DNA of 64,000 nucleotides from Haliotis asinina (lineage: Eukaryota > Mollusca > Gastropoda > Lepetellida > Haliotidae): contig NC_090290.1 of the NCBI RefSeq assembly GCF_037392515.1, positions 36,295,253 to 36,359,252 on the forward strand. Direction: 5' to 3'. Below are positions 36,191 through 47,289 of this stretch, piece by piece. The notes under the pieces were generated by a model. That model saw only the letters and a program-made list of their open reading frames with translations. It searched no databases and was not told the DNA's origin. How positions within the stretch are numbered: the stretch's first letter is position 1; each line of letters opens with the position of its first letter. The position numbers and the translations under genes were made by a program.

Positions 36191-36530
36191 CAATCCAGCT
36201 AGGGTGAGATGGTGAGTGAGTTTAGCTTTACGCCGCACTCACCAATATTCCACCTATATGGCAGCGGTCTGTAAATAATCGAGTCTGGGCCAGACAATCC
36301 AGTGATCAACAACATGAGCATCGATCTGCGCAATTGGGAACCGATGACATGTGTCAACGAATTCAGCGAGTCTGACCACCTCATCCTGTTAGTCGCCTCC
36401 AGCTAGGGCCCATGCAGTTAGCAAAGGTACTGTAATTCCTTATGGTCCATAGCGTGGTGATCTACCATCAGCTGTTGGCGACCTATAGCCTGTTTTAATA
36501 TTGTAACGACTTCTATTATAGTTCAGATAT
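36190..36530 (+). mobile_element. SINE-B fragment interrupted by SINE-A
   Basis: After the insertion it reads ggcccatgcagttagcaaag, then gtggtgatctaccatcagct, as in other SINE-B copies. Confidence 0.75.
36205..36397 (-). mobile_element. SINE-A, 5'-truncated, nested in SINE-B
   Basis: It has an exact 11-bp target duplication, tccagctaggg, at 36194-36204 and 36398-36408. That sequence is itself the ccagctaggg block of SINE-B, whose remainder continues to about 36530. This SINE-A therefore jumped into an existing SINE-B. Confidence 0.88.
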
Positions 36531-36605
36531 TGGTTATTAAAGAACGAAAGTACCAAAACATGCATCATTGTCGGCTAGTTTAGAGGGTTATTAAAGTATA
36601 TCTAA

Positions 36606-36768
36606 CGGAATCGGCTGGCCAGGCTCGCTGGTTTGGTTGACACATGTCATCGTATCCCAGTTGCGCAGATCGATGCGCAAACGCTTGATCACTGGACTGA
36701 CTGGTGCACACTCGATTATTTGCAAACCGACGCCGTATACCTAGAATAATGCTGAGTGCGGCTTTGAA
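36606..36768 (+). mobile_element. SINE-A, 5'-truncated
   Basis: It runs from ggaatcggctggccaggctc to aataatgctgagtgcggc, without the final ACTC repeats. Confidence 0.78.
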
Positions 36769-37323
36769 GAAGAAACAAAGTATTTGAAGAAGATATATCG
36801 TCGAATACTACAGATGTAACTTTGGAAGGAACGATAATTCAACTACATCACAGCGACATTTGAATAAACAAACACACGGTCAAGGTGTTTAACTGAAAAA
36901 AATAGCTGATTCGATCACTCACAGATAAACTGGTCACTGCTGGGGATTAAGGATTACAAGACTGATTCTCAAGCAACATTTCGAACGCTGGGGGTGGGAT
37001 GCAGATTAAACGATCTGTCAGGCAGAATGTGGTCACTTGCCACGTCAACGTCAACTTAACATCGATATGGATATACCTTTCTTTGGCGGTGGCATGTTCA
37101 TTATTGCAATCCCCAGTGTACAATTAATATAATAAACTCGAGAGGTAATGGTAATCCATGCTCTGTGCTGTCATGTGTCTCTACATAGAAAAATTAAAAT
37201 CTGTAAATAAGTGGTAATCTAATTTTACTTTTAATTTGTAATTGCCACATATGTTAAATGATTATTGATAACTGATTATCCTGAAAAAGTTGGTTGAGTC
37301 CCATTTTTGACTGGAACTAAAAC
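36769..37323. other. Intergenic stretch, nothing recognised
   Basis: No gene, known repeat or tandem array was seen. Confidence 0.5.
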
Positions 37324-37456
37324 TGAGTGAGTGAGTGAGCGAGTGTGGTTTTACTGTGCTTGTATCAATATTCCAGCAATATCACGACACAAGACGGAGG
37401 ACAGTACAAATGGGTGGGTGTCCCCAAGTCAGCCATCTAACCCTCTCAGCCACCGG
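37324..37456 (-). mobile_element. SINE-C, diverged
   Basis: (GTGA)n, then tcaatattccagcaatatca and a head remnant ctaaccctctcagccaccg, where the A-box region would be. Confidence 0.65.
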
Positions 37457-37644
37457 GTGGATTATGTGAAAAGTTTTACCGTTACTAATTCATTGTAAAT
37501 GCCAGTCAAAGATGACGGCACGCGGCTTAACCGAATATATGTATTTCGTACAGTAGATCGTGTGTGGATTGGGCTGAAGGCTGTTACAAACACCAACACG
37601 TTTGAGTCCACAAACAACAGCTCTCTGAAACACCATCGCTGGGA

Positions 37645-39475
37645 TGGAGGCCAGCCATCCCACTTGTCCAGGGGTCGAGGCGGTGAATATCTAGAGGACT
37701 GTGTGGTGGAGGCCAGCCATCCCACTCGTCCAGGGGTCGAGACGGTGAACGTATAGAGGACTGTGTTCAGAGGGCAGCCATCCCACTCGTCCAGAGGTCG
37801 AGGCGGTGAACGTTTGGAGGACCGTGTAGTGGAGGCCAGCCATCCCACTCGTCCAGAGGTCGAGGCGGTGGACGTATAGAGGACTGTGTGCAGAGGCCAG
37901 CCATTCCACTCGTCCAGAGGTCGAGGCGGTGAACGTATAGAAGACCGTGTGGTGGAGGGCAGCCATCCCACTTGTCCAGGGGTCGAGGAGGTGAACGTAT
38001 AGAGGACTGTGTTCAGAGGGCAGCCATCCCACTCGTCCAGAGGTCGAGGCGGTGAACGTATGGAGGACCGTGTGGTGGAGGCCAGCCATCCCACTCGTCC
38101 AGAGGTCGAGGCGGTGGACGTATAGAGGACTGTGTGCAGAGGCCAGCCATCCCACTCGTCCAGGGGTCGAGGCGGTGAACGTATAGAGGACCGTGTGGTG
38201 GAGGCCAGCCATCCCACTCGTCCAGGGGTCGAGGCGGTGAACGTATAGAGAACTGTGTGCGGAGGCCAGCCATCCCACTCGTCCAGGGGTCGAGGCGGTG
38301 AACGTATAGAGGACCGTGTGGTGGAGGCCAGCCATCCCACTCGTCCAGGGGTCGAGGCGGTGAACGTATAGAGAACTGTGTGCGGAGGCCAGCCATCCCA
38401 CTCGTCCAGGGGTCGAGGCGGTGAACGTATAGAGGACTGTGTGCGGAGGGCAGCCATCCCACTCGTCCAGAGGTCGAGGCGGTGGACGTATAGAGGACTG
38501 TGTGCGGAGGCCAGCCATCCCACTCGTCCAGAGGTCGAGGCGGTGGACGTATAGAGGACTGTGTGCAGAGGCCAGCCATCCCACTCGTCCAGGGGTCGAG
38601 GCGGTGAACGTATAGAGGACCGTGTGGTGGAGGCCAGCCATCCCACTCGTCCAGGGGTCGAGGCGGTGAACGTATAGAGAACTGTGTGCGGAGGCCAGCC
38701 ATCCCACTCGTCCAGGGGTCGAGGCGGTGAACGTATAGAGGACCGTGTGGTGGAGGCCAGCCATCCCACTCGTCCAGGGGTCGAGGCGGTGAACGTATAG
38801 AGAACTGTGTGCGGAGGCCAGCCATCCCACTCGTCCAGGGGTCGAGGCGGTGAACGTATAGAGGACTGTGTGCGGAGGGCAGCCATCCCACTCGTCCAGA
38901 GGTCGAGGCGGTGAACGTATAGAAGACCGTGTGGTGGAGGCCAGCCATCCCACTTGTCCAGGGGTCGAGGCGGTGAACGTATAGAGGACTGTGTTCAGAG
39001 GGCAGCCATCCCACTCGTCCAGAGGTCGAGGCGGTGAACGTATAGAGGACCGTGTGGTGGAGGCCAGCCATCCCACTTGTCCAGGGGTCGAGGCGGTAAA
39101 CGTATAGAGGACTGTGTGCGGAGGCCAGCCATCCCACTCGTCCAGGGGTCGAGGCGGTGAACGTATAGAGGACTGTGTGCGGAGGGCAGCCATCCCACTC
39201 GTCCAGAGGTCGAGGCGGTGAACGTATAGAAGACCGTGTGGTGGAGGCCAGCCATCCCACTTGTCCAGGGGTCGAGGCGGTGAACGTATAGAGGACTGTG
39301 TTCAGAGGGCAGCCATCCCACTCGTCCAGAGGTCGAGGCGGTGAACGTATAGAGGACCGTGTGGTGGAGGCCAGCCATCCCACTTGTCCAGGGGTCGAGG
39401 CGGTAAACGTATAGAGGACTGTGTGCGGAGGCCAGCCATCCCACTCGTCCAGGGGTCGAGGCGGTGAACATCTAG
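37645..39475. repeat. 61/62-bp minisatellite array, about 30 units
   Basis: Each unit contains ccagccatcccactcgtcc and ggtcgaggcggtgaacgtat. Unit length alternates between 61 and 62 bp according to whether the spacer reads gtgtgcggagg, gtgttcagagg or gtgtggtggagg. Higher-order copies are visible. A 7-unit block (period 429 bp) starts at 38131 and again at 38560. A 5-unit block (period 307 bp) starts at 38880 and again at 39187. Open frames of 474, 500 and 528 codons cover it in all three minus frames because no phase of the unit contains a stop. Coding function is not supported. Confidence 0.95.
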
Positions 39476-39626
39476 ATGTGCTTGGTTGGTATTGGGATGA
39501 TCGCACATGTATTGAGGCGAGTAAATTCTTGTGCGAGACACCAATGAAGTTAAGGACACGATTACATTTATGACTCTCAAGCCTTTGGCACGGATTCATT
39601 CCTGTTGAAACAAATCTGTCAAGATC

Positions 39627-39735
39627 TGGAGGCGACTATTGGGATCGGTAGACTGGCACTTCATCGGAACGTACGAAGATCGATGCTCGTGATATCAGTC
39701 ACTGGATTGACTGGTCCATACGGTCATTTCCAGGT
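39627..39735 (+). mobile_element. SINE-A fragment
   Basis: Blocks ggaggcgactattgggatcg, agatcgatgctcgtg and cactggattgactggtcca are readable. Confidence 0.6.
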
Positions 39736-39739
39736 CACC

Positions 39740-40470
39740 TTCATGACGAAACTAATTATAGGAGGTATCGTTTCCGAACTAGCTACATCACCCAGGCGCT
39801 GACAACGCTCAAGATCTCCCATTACTCACACATATATTGTATGTCTGGTGGAACACCATTCTGATACGAGTGGTAATCACTCTAGGATTAAGTGGATCGG
39901 GCCATGCCATTATCCGCTTGTTTGAAAATGTCTCCTCTCAGACTGCAGTCCCTGAGGATTAGTATGTGTCTTTACTCCTTACATTCTCTCAATCAGACCT
40001 CGCTAATCCCACCTGCGTTTGTCCAACTGACGTCTATTCTAATAAACTTTTCGAATTGAATATTTATGATTACGGTTAGATGATTCTTTTTCTCAAAGAA
40101 CTAATGGTTCGGAAGGAGGGGTTCTCGTTTAACAAGTTGATGGCGTGTTCATACGATCTTGGGTTATGCAATGTGCAGTCTGGATGCTAAGACGATAGGT
40201 TTTTTTGTTCCTTACGTCGGCGTCAGAAGGTGATGGGGAAATGACTCCAGAGGGGAAATAATGGCTGTGTTGATGCTTTACGGTTAAAAGAATCCTCTTG
40301 ATAATCGCAGGATTGGGTTGAGGTGTAATTATGTCTGAGTTCCAATGGTAGTGTCGCCATTAGCAGTCTGTTTGTTTGGAGTAGTTTCCCCATTTGACAA
40401 TGTATATGCACACTATACGGAGACATGAGGCATTTGTGCATGCCAGTAACATTTTGTTCTAACTTCATTA
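39740..40470. other. Intergenic stretch, no gene recognised
   Basis: A 99-residue minus frame (40223-40522) has no family motif. Confidence 0.45.
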
Positions 40471-40650
40471 ACCATGCTTGTCGTAAGAGGCGACTAACAG
40501 GATGCAGAAGTGTTACTTTCATTTACGTAGAATGATGTTTATAATATTGATCACTAGTCTGTATGGTCTAGACTCGATTATTTACAAAAGGTCCCCACAT
40601 GGATGGAATATTGTTGAGGGCAACGTTAAACAAAAGATATTAGTTAGTTT
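40471..40650 (+). mobile_element. SINE-A, older subtype
   Basis: It starts at accatgcttgtcgtaagagg with a single head motif and ends tggaatattgttgaggg then cgttaaac. Confidence 0.75.
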
Positions 40651-40799
40651 GAATGGCGGAACGATGTATGTTGGGTTTTTTTCGTCCTGTCAACGCCGTA
40701 GAGTTTAATTGGCAGTGGTCAAAACCTATGTTTTAAAGGATGCCACGAAAAGAGCCGTCACAGATTCAACTTACGTTTTGTTTCATTCATTCAGTCGTC

Positions 40800-40925
40800 A
40801 ATCATCCATCATGTCTTTCTTCCTTCAGTTCAATAACCAAATTCTCATACCCGACCTGAATCCTCCACCATGTCTTTTCCCCTTCCTTCAGTCCAATAAC
40901 CATTTCACACACCCAGCTTGGTTCA
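40800..40925 (+). repeat. Diverged two-copy tandem repeat
   Basis: Two blocks of about 60 bp each hold a catc/cacc-atgtctt motif followed by ccttcagt-caataacca. Confidence 0.6.
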
Positions 40926-40944
40926 CCCATCCACCATAGGTTCG

Positions 40945-41092
40945 ATGGTGTAGCCAAATCATCATCCCGAAGATTCAGGTTCGATTCTCCACATCGGTAC
41001 AATGTGTGAAGCCCTTTTCCGGTGTCCCCCGATGTGATCTTGCGTGATTAGAACTAAAAGCGATGTCAAATTAAAGTCATTCACTCACCCAT
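40945..41092 (+). mobile_element. SINE-C with readable B box
   Basis: A gatggtgtagcc A-box region precedes ggttcgattct (about 40979). Then come acaatgtgtgaagccc and ggtgtcccccgatgtgat, and the copy ends cattcactcacc. It confirms the tRNA-type head in the plus orientation. Confidence 0.75.
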
Positions 41093-41310
41093 CCACCATA
41101 ATCTTTCATTCAGCCGCCCTTCCTTCGTAAAATAGTCGTAATTCAATGTTAATATATGTCCATTCGTGCCATCCGTCCATTCACCCACCAGTTATATATT
41201 ATTTGATTCAATGTACTTGTAGCTTTGTACATAAAGTTCGTCGACATGAAATATCTTTCGGTGTGACAAAAACACCAGGATTGCTCAATACCTACGCTAT
41301 GAATCCGCTG

Positions 41311-42407
41311 AATGGGGATTCAAATCCCGAATCTGATTTTTTTCTTCACATTCTGGATTCAAATCCTGAATTTGAATTTCTGCACACATTCCGGATTTTT
41401 CTTTTCTACATTCAGCATTACATTCTGTCTGTCTGTCTGTATTATGCATGCATGTATGTATCTATGTATGTATATATGCATCTATGCATGCATATATCTT
41501 TGTATCTATGTATCTATCTATGTATCTATGCATGTATCTATGAATCTATACATGTATCTATGTGTGTATATATGTATCTATGTATGTATGAATATGTTTT
41601 TCAGATTCGGGATTCAAATCTTAAAAACATGAACACCCAAACCTCCATTTTCCATTTTTCAGCCTCAAGTTTGACTTTTCTTCATATTCGTGTTTCGGCA
41701 TTTGAATCCCGAATCTGAGGGTTTTTTTCATTTTTATTCTGAAAACATATTCTGATTCCGGATTCAAATACCATAACCCGAATATGAAGAAAAGTCAAAC
41801 TCGAGGCTGAAATATCATGGTTTTAAGATTTGAATTCCGATATCTAAAAAAATAACATACATACATGCATGCATGCATACGTAGATACATACGTAGATAC
41901 ACACATCGATACATATATGGATACATCCATCCATACATCCATCCATACATACATCGATACATCCATCCATACATCCATACATACATACATCGATACATCC
42001 ATACATACATCCATACATCCATCCATACATCCATCCATACATACATCCATCCATCCATACATCAATACATCATCCATCCATCCATACATACATCCATCCA
42101 TCCATACATCAATACATCATCCATACATACATACATCCATCCATACATCAATACATCATCCATACATCCATCCATACATACATACATCCATCCATACATC
42201 AATACATCCATCCATACATGGATACATACATCCATCCCGACAGACAGACAGACAGACATACATACATAATGCAATGCTGAATCTAGAAAAGAAAATTCCG
42301 GAATGTGAACAGAAATTCAAATTCAGGATATGAATCCCGAATGTGAAGAAAAAAATTTGAATCCCGAATCTGAATAAAACATTCAAATTCGGGATTCGAG
42401 TCCCCAT
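41311..42407. repeat. 1.1-kb foldback element with complementary microsatellite arms
   Basis: The whole stretch is an imperfect palindrome centred near 41735. Outer arms (41311-41432 and 42241-42407) share ggattcaaatcccgaatctg, cacattctgg and a (CTGT)n/(ACAG)n run in opposite orientation. Inner arms (41602-41720 and 41748-41850) share a gattcgggattcaaat motif and gaagaaaagtcaaact. Between them the left side has (TATG/TATC)n (41433-41600) and the right side its complement (CATA/CATC)n (41855-42240). Tyr-Ile-His or Met-Asp-Gly repeats encoded there are not genes. No clear target duplication was seen, and the family is unknown to me. Confidence 0.85.
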
Positions 42408-42409
42408 CA

Positions 42410-45400
42410 GTCACCACTGCTTCCACCATGGTATCCAAGTCAGATTTGCACCATCACTCAAGTTGCTGGTAACAATTTGAAACTCTGGCTAACATTCACA
42501 CAGCAAATACACTATGTTTAAAACATTGGGTAATGCGCATATTTGAAGGACATACACATGCTTTAAATGCCCAATGACTCAGATCAGAGAGACGTAGACA
42601 GATGCTGGTATGCAATTTCAGCCCAGACACTCTAATTTTCTGTCTACCTGCGGATTTCCTTGAACAAGTACATACCAGATGACCGACGTCGTAATGTCTG
42701 TGTTCACTGGTCGGAACAATTGTTACATGTTGGAAGAATGGCATGTTAATCAGCAGCAATACATCATCGCAGTTTCTAGACTGGAATCAGCCAGTCCTTT
42801 CCGTCATTGCTGACACTGGAATCTATGACCGGCGGGCAATATGGGGCCACCTATCAGTTGCCTTAAAGGATGACCATTCTCCATATTGAATAACAAAAGT
42901 GACTTTCAGGCAGTGTACGTGTGACGAAAGGGAAAACTGATTACAGGTTAGTCACGGGAATGTTACTTTATTCGCTTCGTTAAAACCAACGTGCTATTTC
43001 GGCTGGAATTTATGGATTGCTATTATACCTTACAGACAATGTCTACATTCATCTCTTCAGGGTTGCTGGAACTGATATGACCCAGGCGCCAGACAGAAAA
43101 AGCCTCACTTTCAACTTAGGCTGCGTTAAGACCGGGATTGTGATTGCCGTCCGGTTTATTCTGTCTTTTGACCGAAATTGTCAATCCCGCACACAGCGAA
43201 CAACACAATCCCAACAGTTGGTACAATGATGCCCCATACCTCCCATTCTTTCTAAGTCCAACAACTTCATGCTGCAATGGTTCCTAGCAAGTTTTAACGT
43301 ACTTCGATCCTAATTTCCTCATTTTCCTTGATGAAAGCCCTGTCACGTCCAGTTCTGAGGCCTCGCTAATTCGCTGACCCATCCCTCTGGGATCCCGAGA
43401 AACAAACAGATCCCAACAACAATTTCTTGTCAGTAAGATAGGGAGATGGCACCGGCCCATTATACAGGCGCGATACAGACTTAATATACTGTCATGGTGC
43501 TCCATGTTAGGTATTCTTAAGAAATTGAGTGCAATGACAATGTATTGAGAAATGTTCATGACGTTAAATGGTTAAGTTACCGTTCTTCAGACATTTGCTG
43601 ACCAGGACTAAAACAGTTAGTGCTGTGGAAATATTTAGAGCAAAGATAAAATCACATTAGCTAGAGTCTTTAGACCAAAGCGGGGACACCATCTGGTGAG
43701 GATAATTAAATAAACAGACATCATGATTATCGAATAAGTGATGGTTTCATACAGGCATACCCGATTGCATTAACTCGGAAAGCAACTGCAACGTTCCTAC
43801 TGCAAAGAAAGACGTTCCACTTCCAAAATGTGTAATGTTATACAATCATGTCGTTTCTCATCGTCATGACTTCTACACTCATACACTAATAAGTGGATGT
43901 CGCCGTTCCATGACTACTTTCATTTACCAAAAATGAAATTTCCAAATCGAGGAAGAAGAATATCATATTCACATTTCTTTGAAGAGTGTGCACATCCTTC
44001 AATTACATTTCGCCTGTCATGATTCCCTTAGGGTTTATCTAACGTGACAATATTAACACGTCTTCAGAACGGTATTAACTGGGTTTAAAATTATCTAAGT
44101 ACCTTGAAATTGCATTGAAAGCCATACAGCAAAGAGTCTATTAAAAAACACCAGACAGGCATGGGAGTATCTTACAGGATGGCTCGATGGACACATATCG
44201 CTGGAGGGACACTTCTTCACTTATTTCAAAGATTGGAAATGTGGTTACAAGAAGTGATATTTGGCAATGTTATTACCAACACATTAGGGGTCCAGTTCTG
44301 TTGAATTACCCTCAGGTAATTGAAGGACGTACTCTGTAAGAAAGTCGCTCCTGCGTCAAAACATCTCAAGTAACGTATCTGGTATAGCTCCTCGCTGTTT
44401 GGTATTGTTGAAGTCTGTAAGCAATACTGCATTGCGATCCTAGCCATCAAACTATTTCCATTTAAGAAGACTAGATTTCTAGCTGTACCATAAGAGTCTT
44501 TGAAGAACAATTAGTGTGATTGAGTAATGTTCAAATTGATTAGAATTGTTATATAAATGAACATATTTATTCATCCTTATCCTCCAATCTACTTTTCCTA
44601 ATATATCAACCAATGAAAGACCTTGGCTATATAATATCAACTATTATGATAGGCCTATTAATGGAATTCCTTCATTTTTGTACGTTGGACAGGTTTGTCT
44701 TAAATTATACAACTGTTTTTGTATTTGGACTTCAGTGAAATATTTGATATTGTATACTCCCCATAAGCCATGCATTTTACAAACGTATTTGTCTTTTGTA
44801 TTTTTTTAAAGTAGTTCTGTTCTTGACTACTACTGTTTCACATATTTAGAACACACGTTTCGTTATATTCTTAGACTGAATCATCGAGATCTGTATCTCT
44901 TACAATGGGCAAATCCACACCCTATGCAAATTGTGTTTTGAATGTTCTTAACTTATTAGATACACGTCGGGTGAATCTCACCTTTCAGTTTACATTAGCA
45001 TGTAAACCTGAATTGATCACTATCAAAATTAAATTCATATGGTCTGTGAAGGTTGTATTTTGTTGTGTTACACATATTTTGTAGCATCTAATTATATAAG
45101 TATGCGTTTGCAGTCACTCAATCGGGAAAATTATCAATGTTCAGATTGTTCATAGCGTTTGATATGTCATTCTTCTGTAATAACACTCAGTTTGGAGATC
45201 TTGAAGGAGAACGGCTGGATCGAATGACTGTAGCCAGTGACTGCATCGCAAGCGTCGTAAATTTGTGTAGATAAGTATTTAGTTAACGTTAAGGTTGAAG
45301 ATTTCGATTGATCAATAGTCTACGCTCATGTTCACCATGCATGACAAATTCAGATATCAGTTTTTCTGGTACCGTAGAGTTTCTAGCTACGAGTGATTTT

Positions 45401-45533
45401 ACTGGCGTATTATTTTTTATGTTATTACATACTAGCTACATAAAGAAACTTGCACAAAGAAAATGCTTTCAGAATTGGAACACAACAAAGCAAAGACGAA
45501 ACGACGTAGACACTAAGTTCTAGTATCGGACCA
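42410..45533. other. Intergenic stretch, no gene recognised
   Basis: About 3.1 kb. Frames of 70-95 residues (42496-42759, 43284-43559 and 44226-44510 on the minus strand; 43017-43229 on the plus) show no known motif. No local repeat family was recognised. Confidence 0.5.
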
Positions 45534-45543
45534 CACCAACATG

Positions 45544-45810
45544 TGAGTGAATGAGTTTAGTTTTACGCCGCACTCAGCAATATTCCAGTTATATTGCGTC
45601 GGTCTGAAAATGATCGAATCCGGTCCAGACGATCCAGTGATCAACAACATTAGCATCGATCTGCACGTTTGGAAACCGATAACATGCGTCAACCAAGTCA
45701 GCGAGCCTGACCACCCGATCCCTTTAGTCGCCTCTTACGACAAGCATAGTCACCTTTCATGGAAAGCATGGGTTGCTGAAGGCCTATTCTACCTCGGGAC
45801 CTTCACGGGT
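45544..45810 (-). mobile_element. SINE-A, full length
   Basis: A 267-bp copy with both ends and the doubled head motif. An imperfect 10-bp direct repeat flanks it (caccaacatg at 45534-45543, caccagaatg at 45811-45820). Confidence 0.92.
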
Positions 45811-45829
45811 CACCAGAATGTGAAAAGTA

Positions 45830-46437
45830 CATGAACTACATCCTTAACGGTGACGTCAAAAGTTTAAAATCGCGTAAGGAATCTAAAGTGAATAACGGGT
45901 ATGACCACCGAGTGCGTTTACCTCGACGACGTTGTGTAAGGATAGGTCGTTGTCGTAGTCGTTGTGCAGGACGTTGGGGTCTAATCTCATAACTGACGTA
46001 AACGATTTCTGACAGTGTTGAGATGGATATGTTGCAGTCCTAGAATGGTCTGGGACGATCATTGTGGAGTGAGTGTCGTAGATGTCACCCAGATCCGGCT
46101 GTCAGCTGTAGTTACTCGGCGGCGCCCAGAATGTTGGTAGTCATAAGTGATTCGATAACGCCTGATCAATGCAGATATCGTGTTGCGAATTTTGTTCAGT
46201 CGTTTCATCATTTTCATCGGTGTGTCGACCACTACGTAACGACTTGTCAGTTTGATATTAAATATAATGCCAAACGACTACCTTGTGAGACATGCTGGCC
46301 CGCGTGATAGCGTTTAGACAAAGTAGAACTCAAATTTACGTGAAATAACTGTGATATATAGTGGGACATGCTGCCCGCAGTTCGAGAAGCCGCTAAGATG
46401 TGGGATAGGATCATTGGTCTTCAGCAATCCATGATTG
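45830..46437. other. Intergenic stretch, no gene recognised
   Basis: An 81-residue plus frame (46062-46307) has no motif. Confidence 0.45.
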
Positions 46438-46611
46438 AGAAGATCTGGTGGAGACGATGGGCTATTTGGCTGACACATGTCATCGTCTCCCAGTAACATA
46501 GATCGCTACTCATGTTGATCACTGGAATGTATGTTTATTTACAGGACGCCGCCAAATTGCTGGAATATTGCTGAGTGTAGTGTTCAACAACAACTCAGCC
46601 AACCAAATCCT
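46438..46611 (+). mobile_element. SINE-A, diverged
   Basis: Blocks ggctgacacatgtcatcgtc, actcatgttgatcactgg and tgctggaatattgctgagtg are readable. Confidence 0.75.
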
Positions 46612-46670
46612 ACACTGTTGAAAACTATTCCAGTACTTATCGAATTTGTATGTTTTTGTGTTAAGTAAAT

Positions 46671-46731
46671 GTCCGGGGTACAATAGGGCTCCAGCAAGCC
46701 ATGTTTGTCGTAAGAGGCGACTAACGGGAAA
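46671..46731 (+). mobile_element. SINE-A head fragment
   Basis: It covers ggggtacaatagggctcc to gtaagaggcgactaacggg only, and abuts a SINE-D copy of opposite orientation. Confidence 0.7.
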
Positions 46732-46734
46732 AGT

Positions 46735-46890
46735 ACAAATTTTTGGTAGTGTCTTTTGGGTGAGTCCATGTGGGATTCGAACCCACACTCTCAGAGTGAG
46801 GCATGTAATCATCAGCACACTAAGTCAGCCGCCATCTCGCCATCTCGCCATCTCGACTTCCACAAATGAAAGTCGGACAACTGTTAGTCT
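46735..46890 (-). mobile_element. SINE-D, second copy
   Basis: On the minus strand a gtccgactttcatttgtgg flank leads into a tRNA-like head in which gagatggc is triplicated. An exact B box (gggttcgaatccc) and a tail with aatttgtactttt follow. Confidence 0.75.
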
Positions 46891-46957
46891 AGGCTGCGTA
46901 GTTTATGTACCCTTCTGATAAGTGTTACTTGGCACGGCTCCCACGGTAGAAAGCTAT

Positions 46958-47073
46958 GATTACACAATGCCATTTAGAAAGTGGTCAAATGTAACGTATG
47001 CTATATTTGAGGTTACACATTCTTAGGAACGTAGGAATTCTAGTTCTTTTTTCAGTTGAGTTCCATCCGGGAT
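46958..47073 (-). mobile_element. SINE-D 3' half, inverted
   Basis: On the minus strand it reads from the end of the B-box region (aatcccggatgg) through aactcaactg to aaatggcattgtgtaatc. It abuts the next SINE-D copy head to head. Confidence 0.7.
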
Positions 47074-47270
47074 TGTGGAAGTCGCGGTGGCTGAGCCAGT
47101 TAGGCGTCTGAGTTTGTCCACTGGCGATTAGGTGAGGGTGAGGGTTGGAATCCCGGATTGAACTCAACTCAAAAACGTACTAAGAATTTGTACTTTTCTC
47201 AGAAGTGTAATTTCAAATAACATATATGTGACATTTGACCACTTTCTAAATGGCATTGTGTAATCACAGT
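47074..47270 (+). mobile_element. SINE-D, third copy, head to head with an inverted one
   Basis: tggaagtcgcggtggctgag (A-box region) is followed by agggttggaatcccgg (diverged B box), the tail aatttgtacttttctcag and the terminal aaatggcattgtgtaatc. The terminal block is shared in inverted form with 46958 onward. Confidence 0.75.
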
Positions 47271-47289
47271 GTGTGTGGTAGTTGCATGC

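Noticed and set aside
37462-39599. Three long repeat-protein genes on the minus strand
   Set aside because: All three frames are open because the unit lacks stops, and frame phase changes with unit length. There is no splice or start context, so they are reported only as a finding.
41795-42407. Tyr-Ile-His and Met-Asp-Gly-Trp repeat proteins
   Set aside because: These are translations of the tetranucleotide arrays in the foldback; both strands and several frames are open equally.
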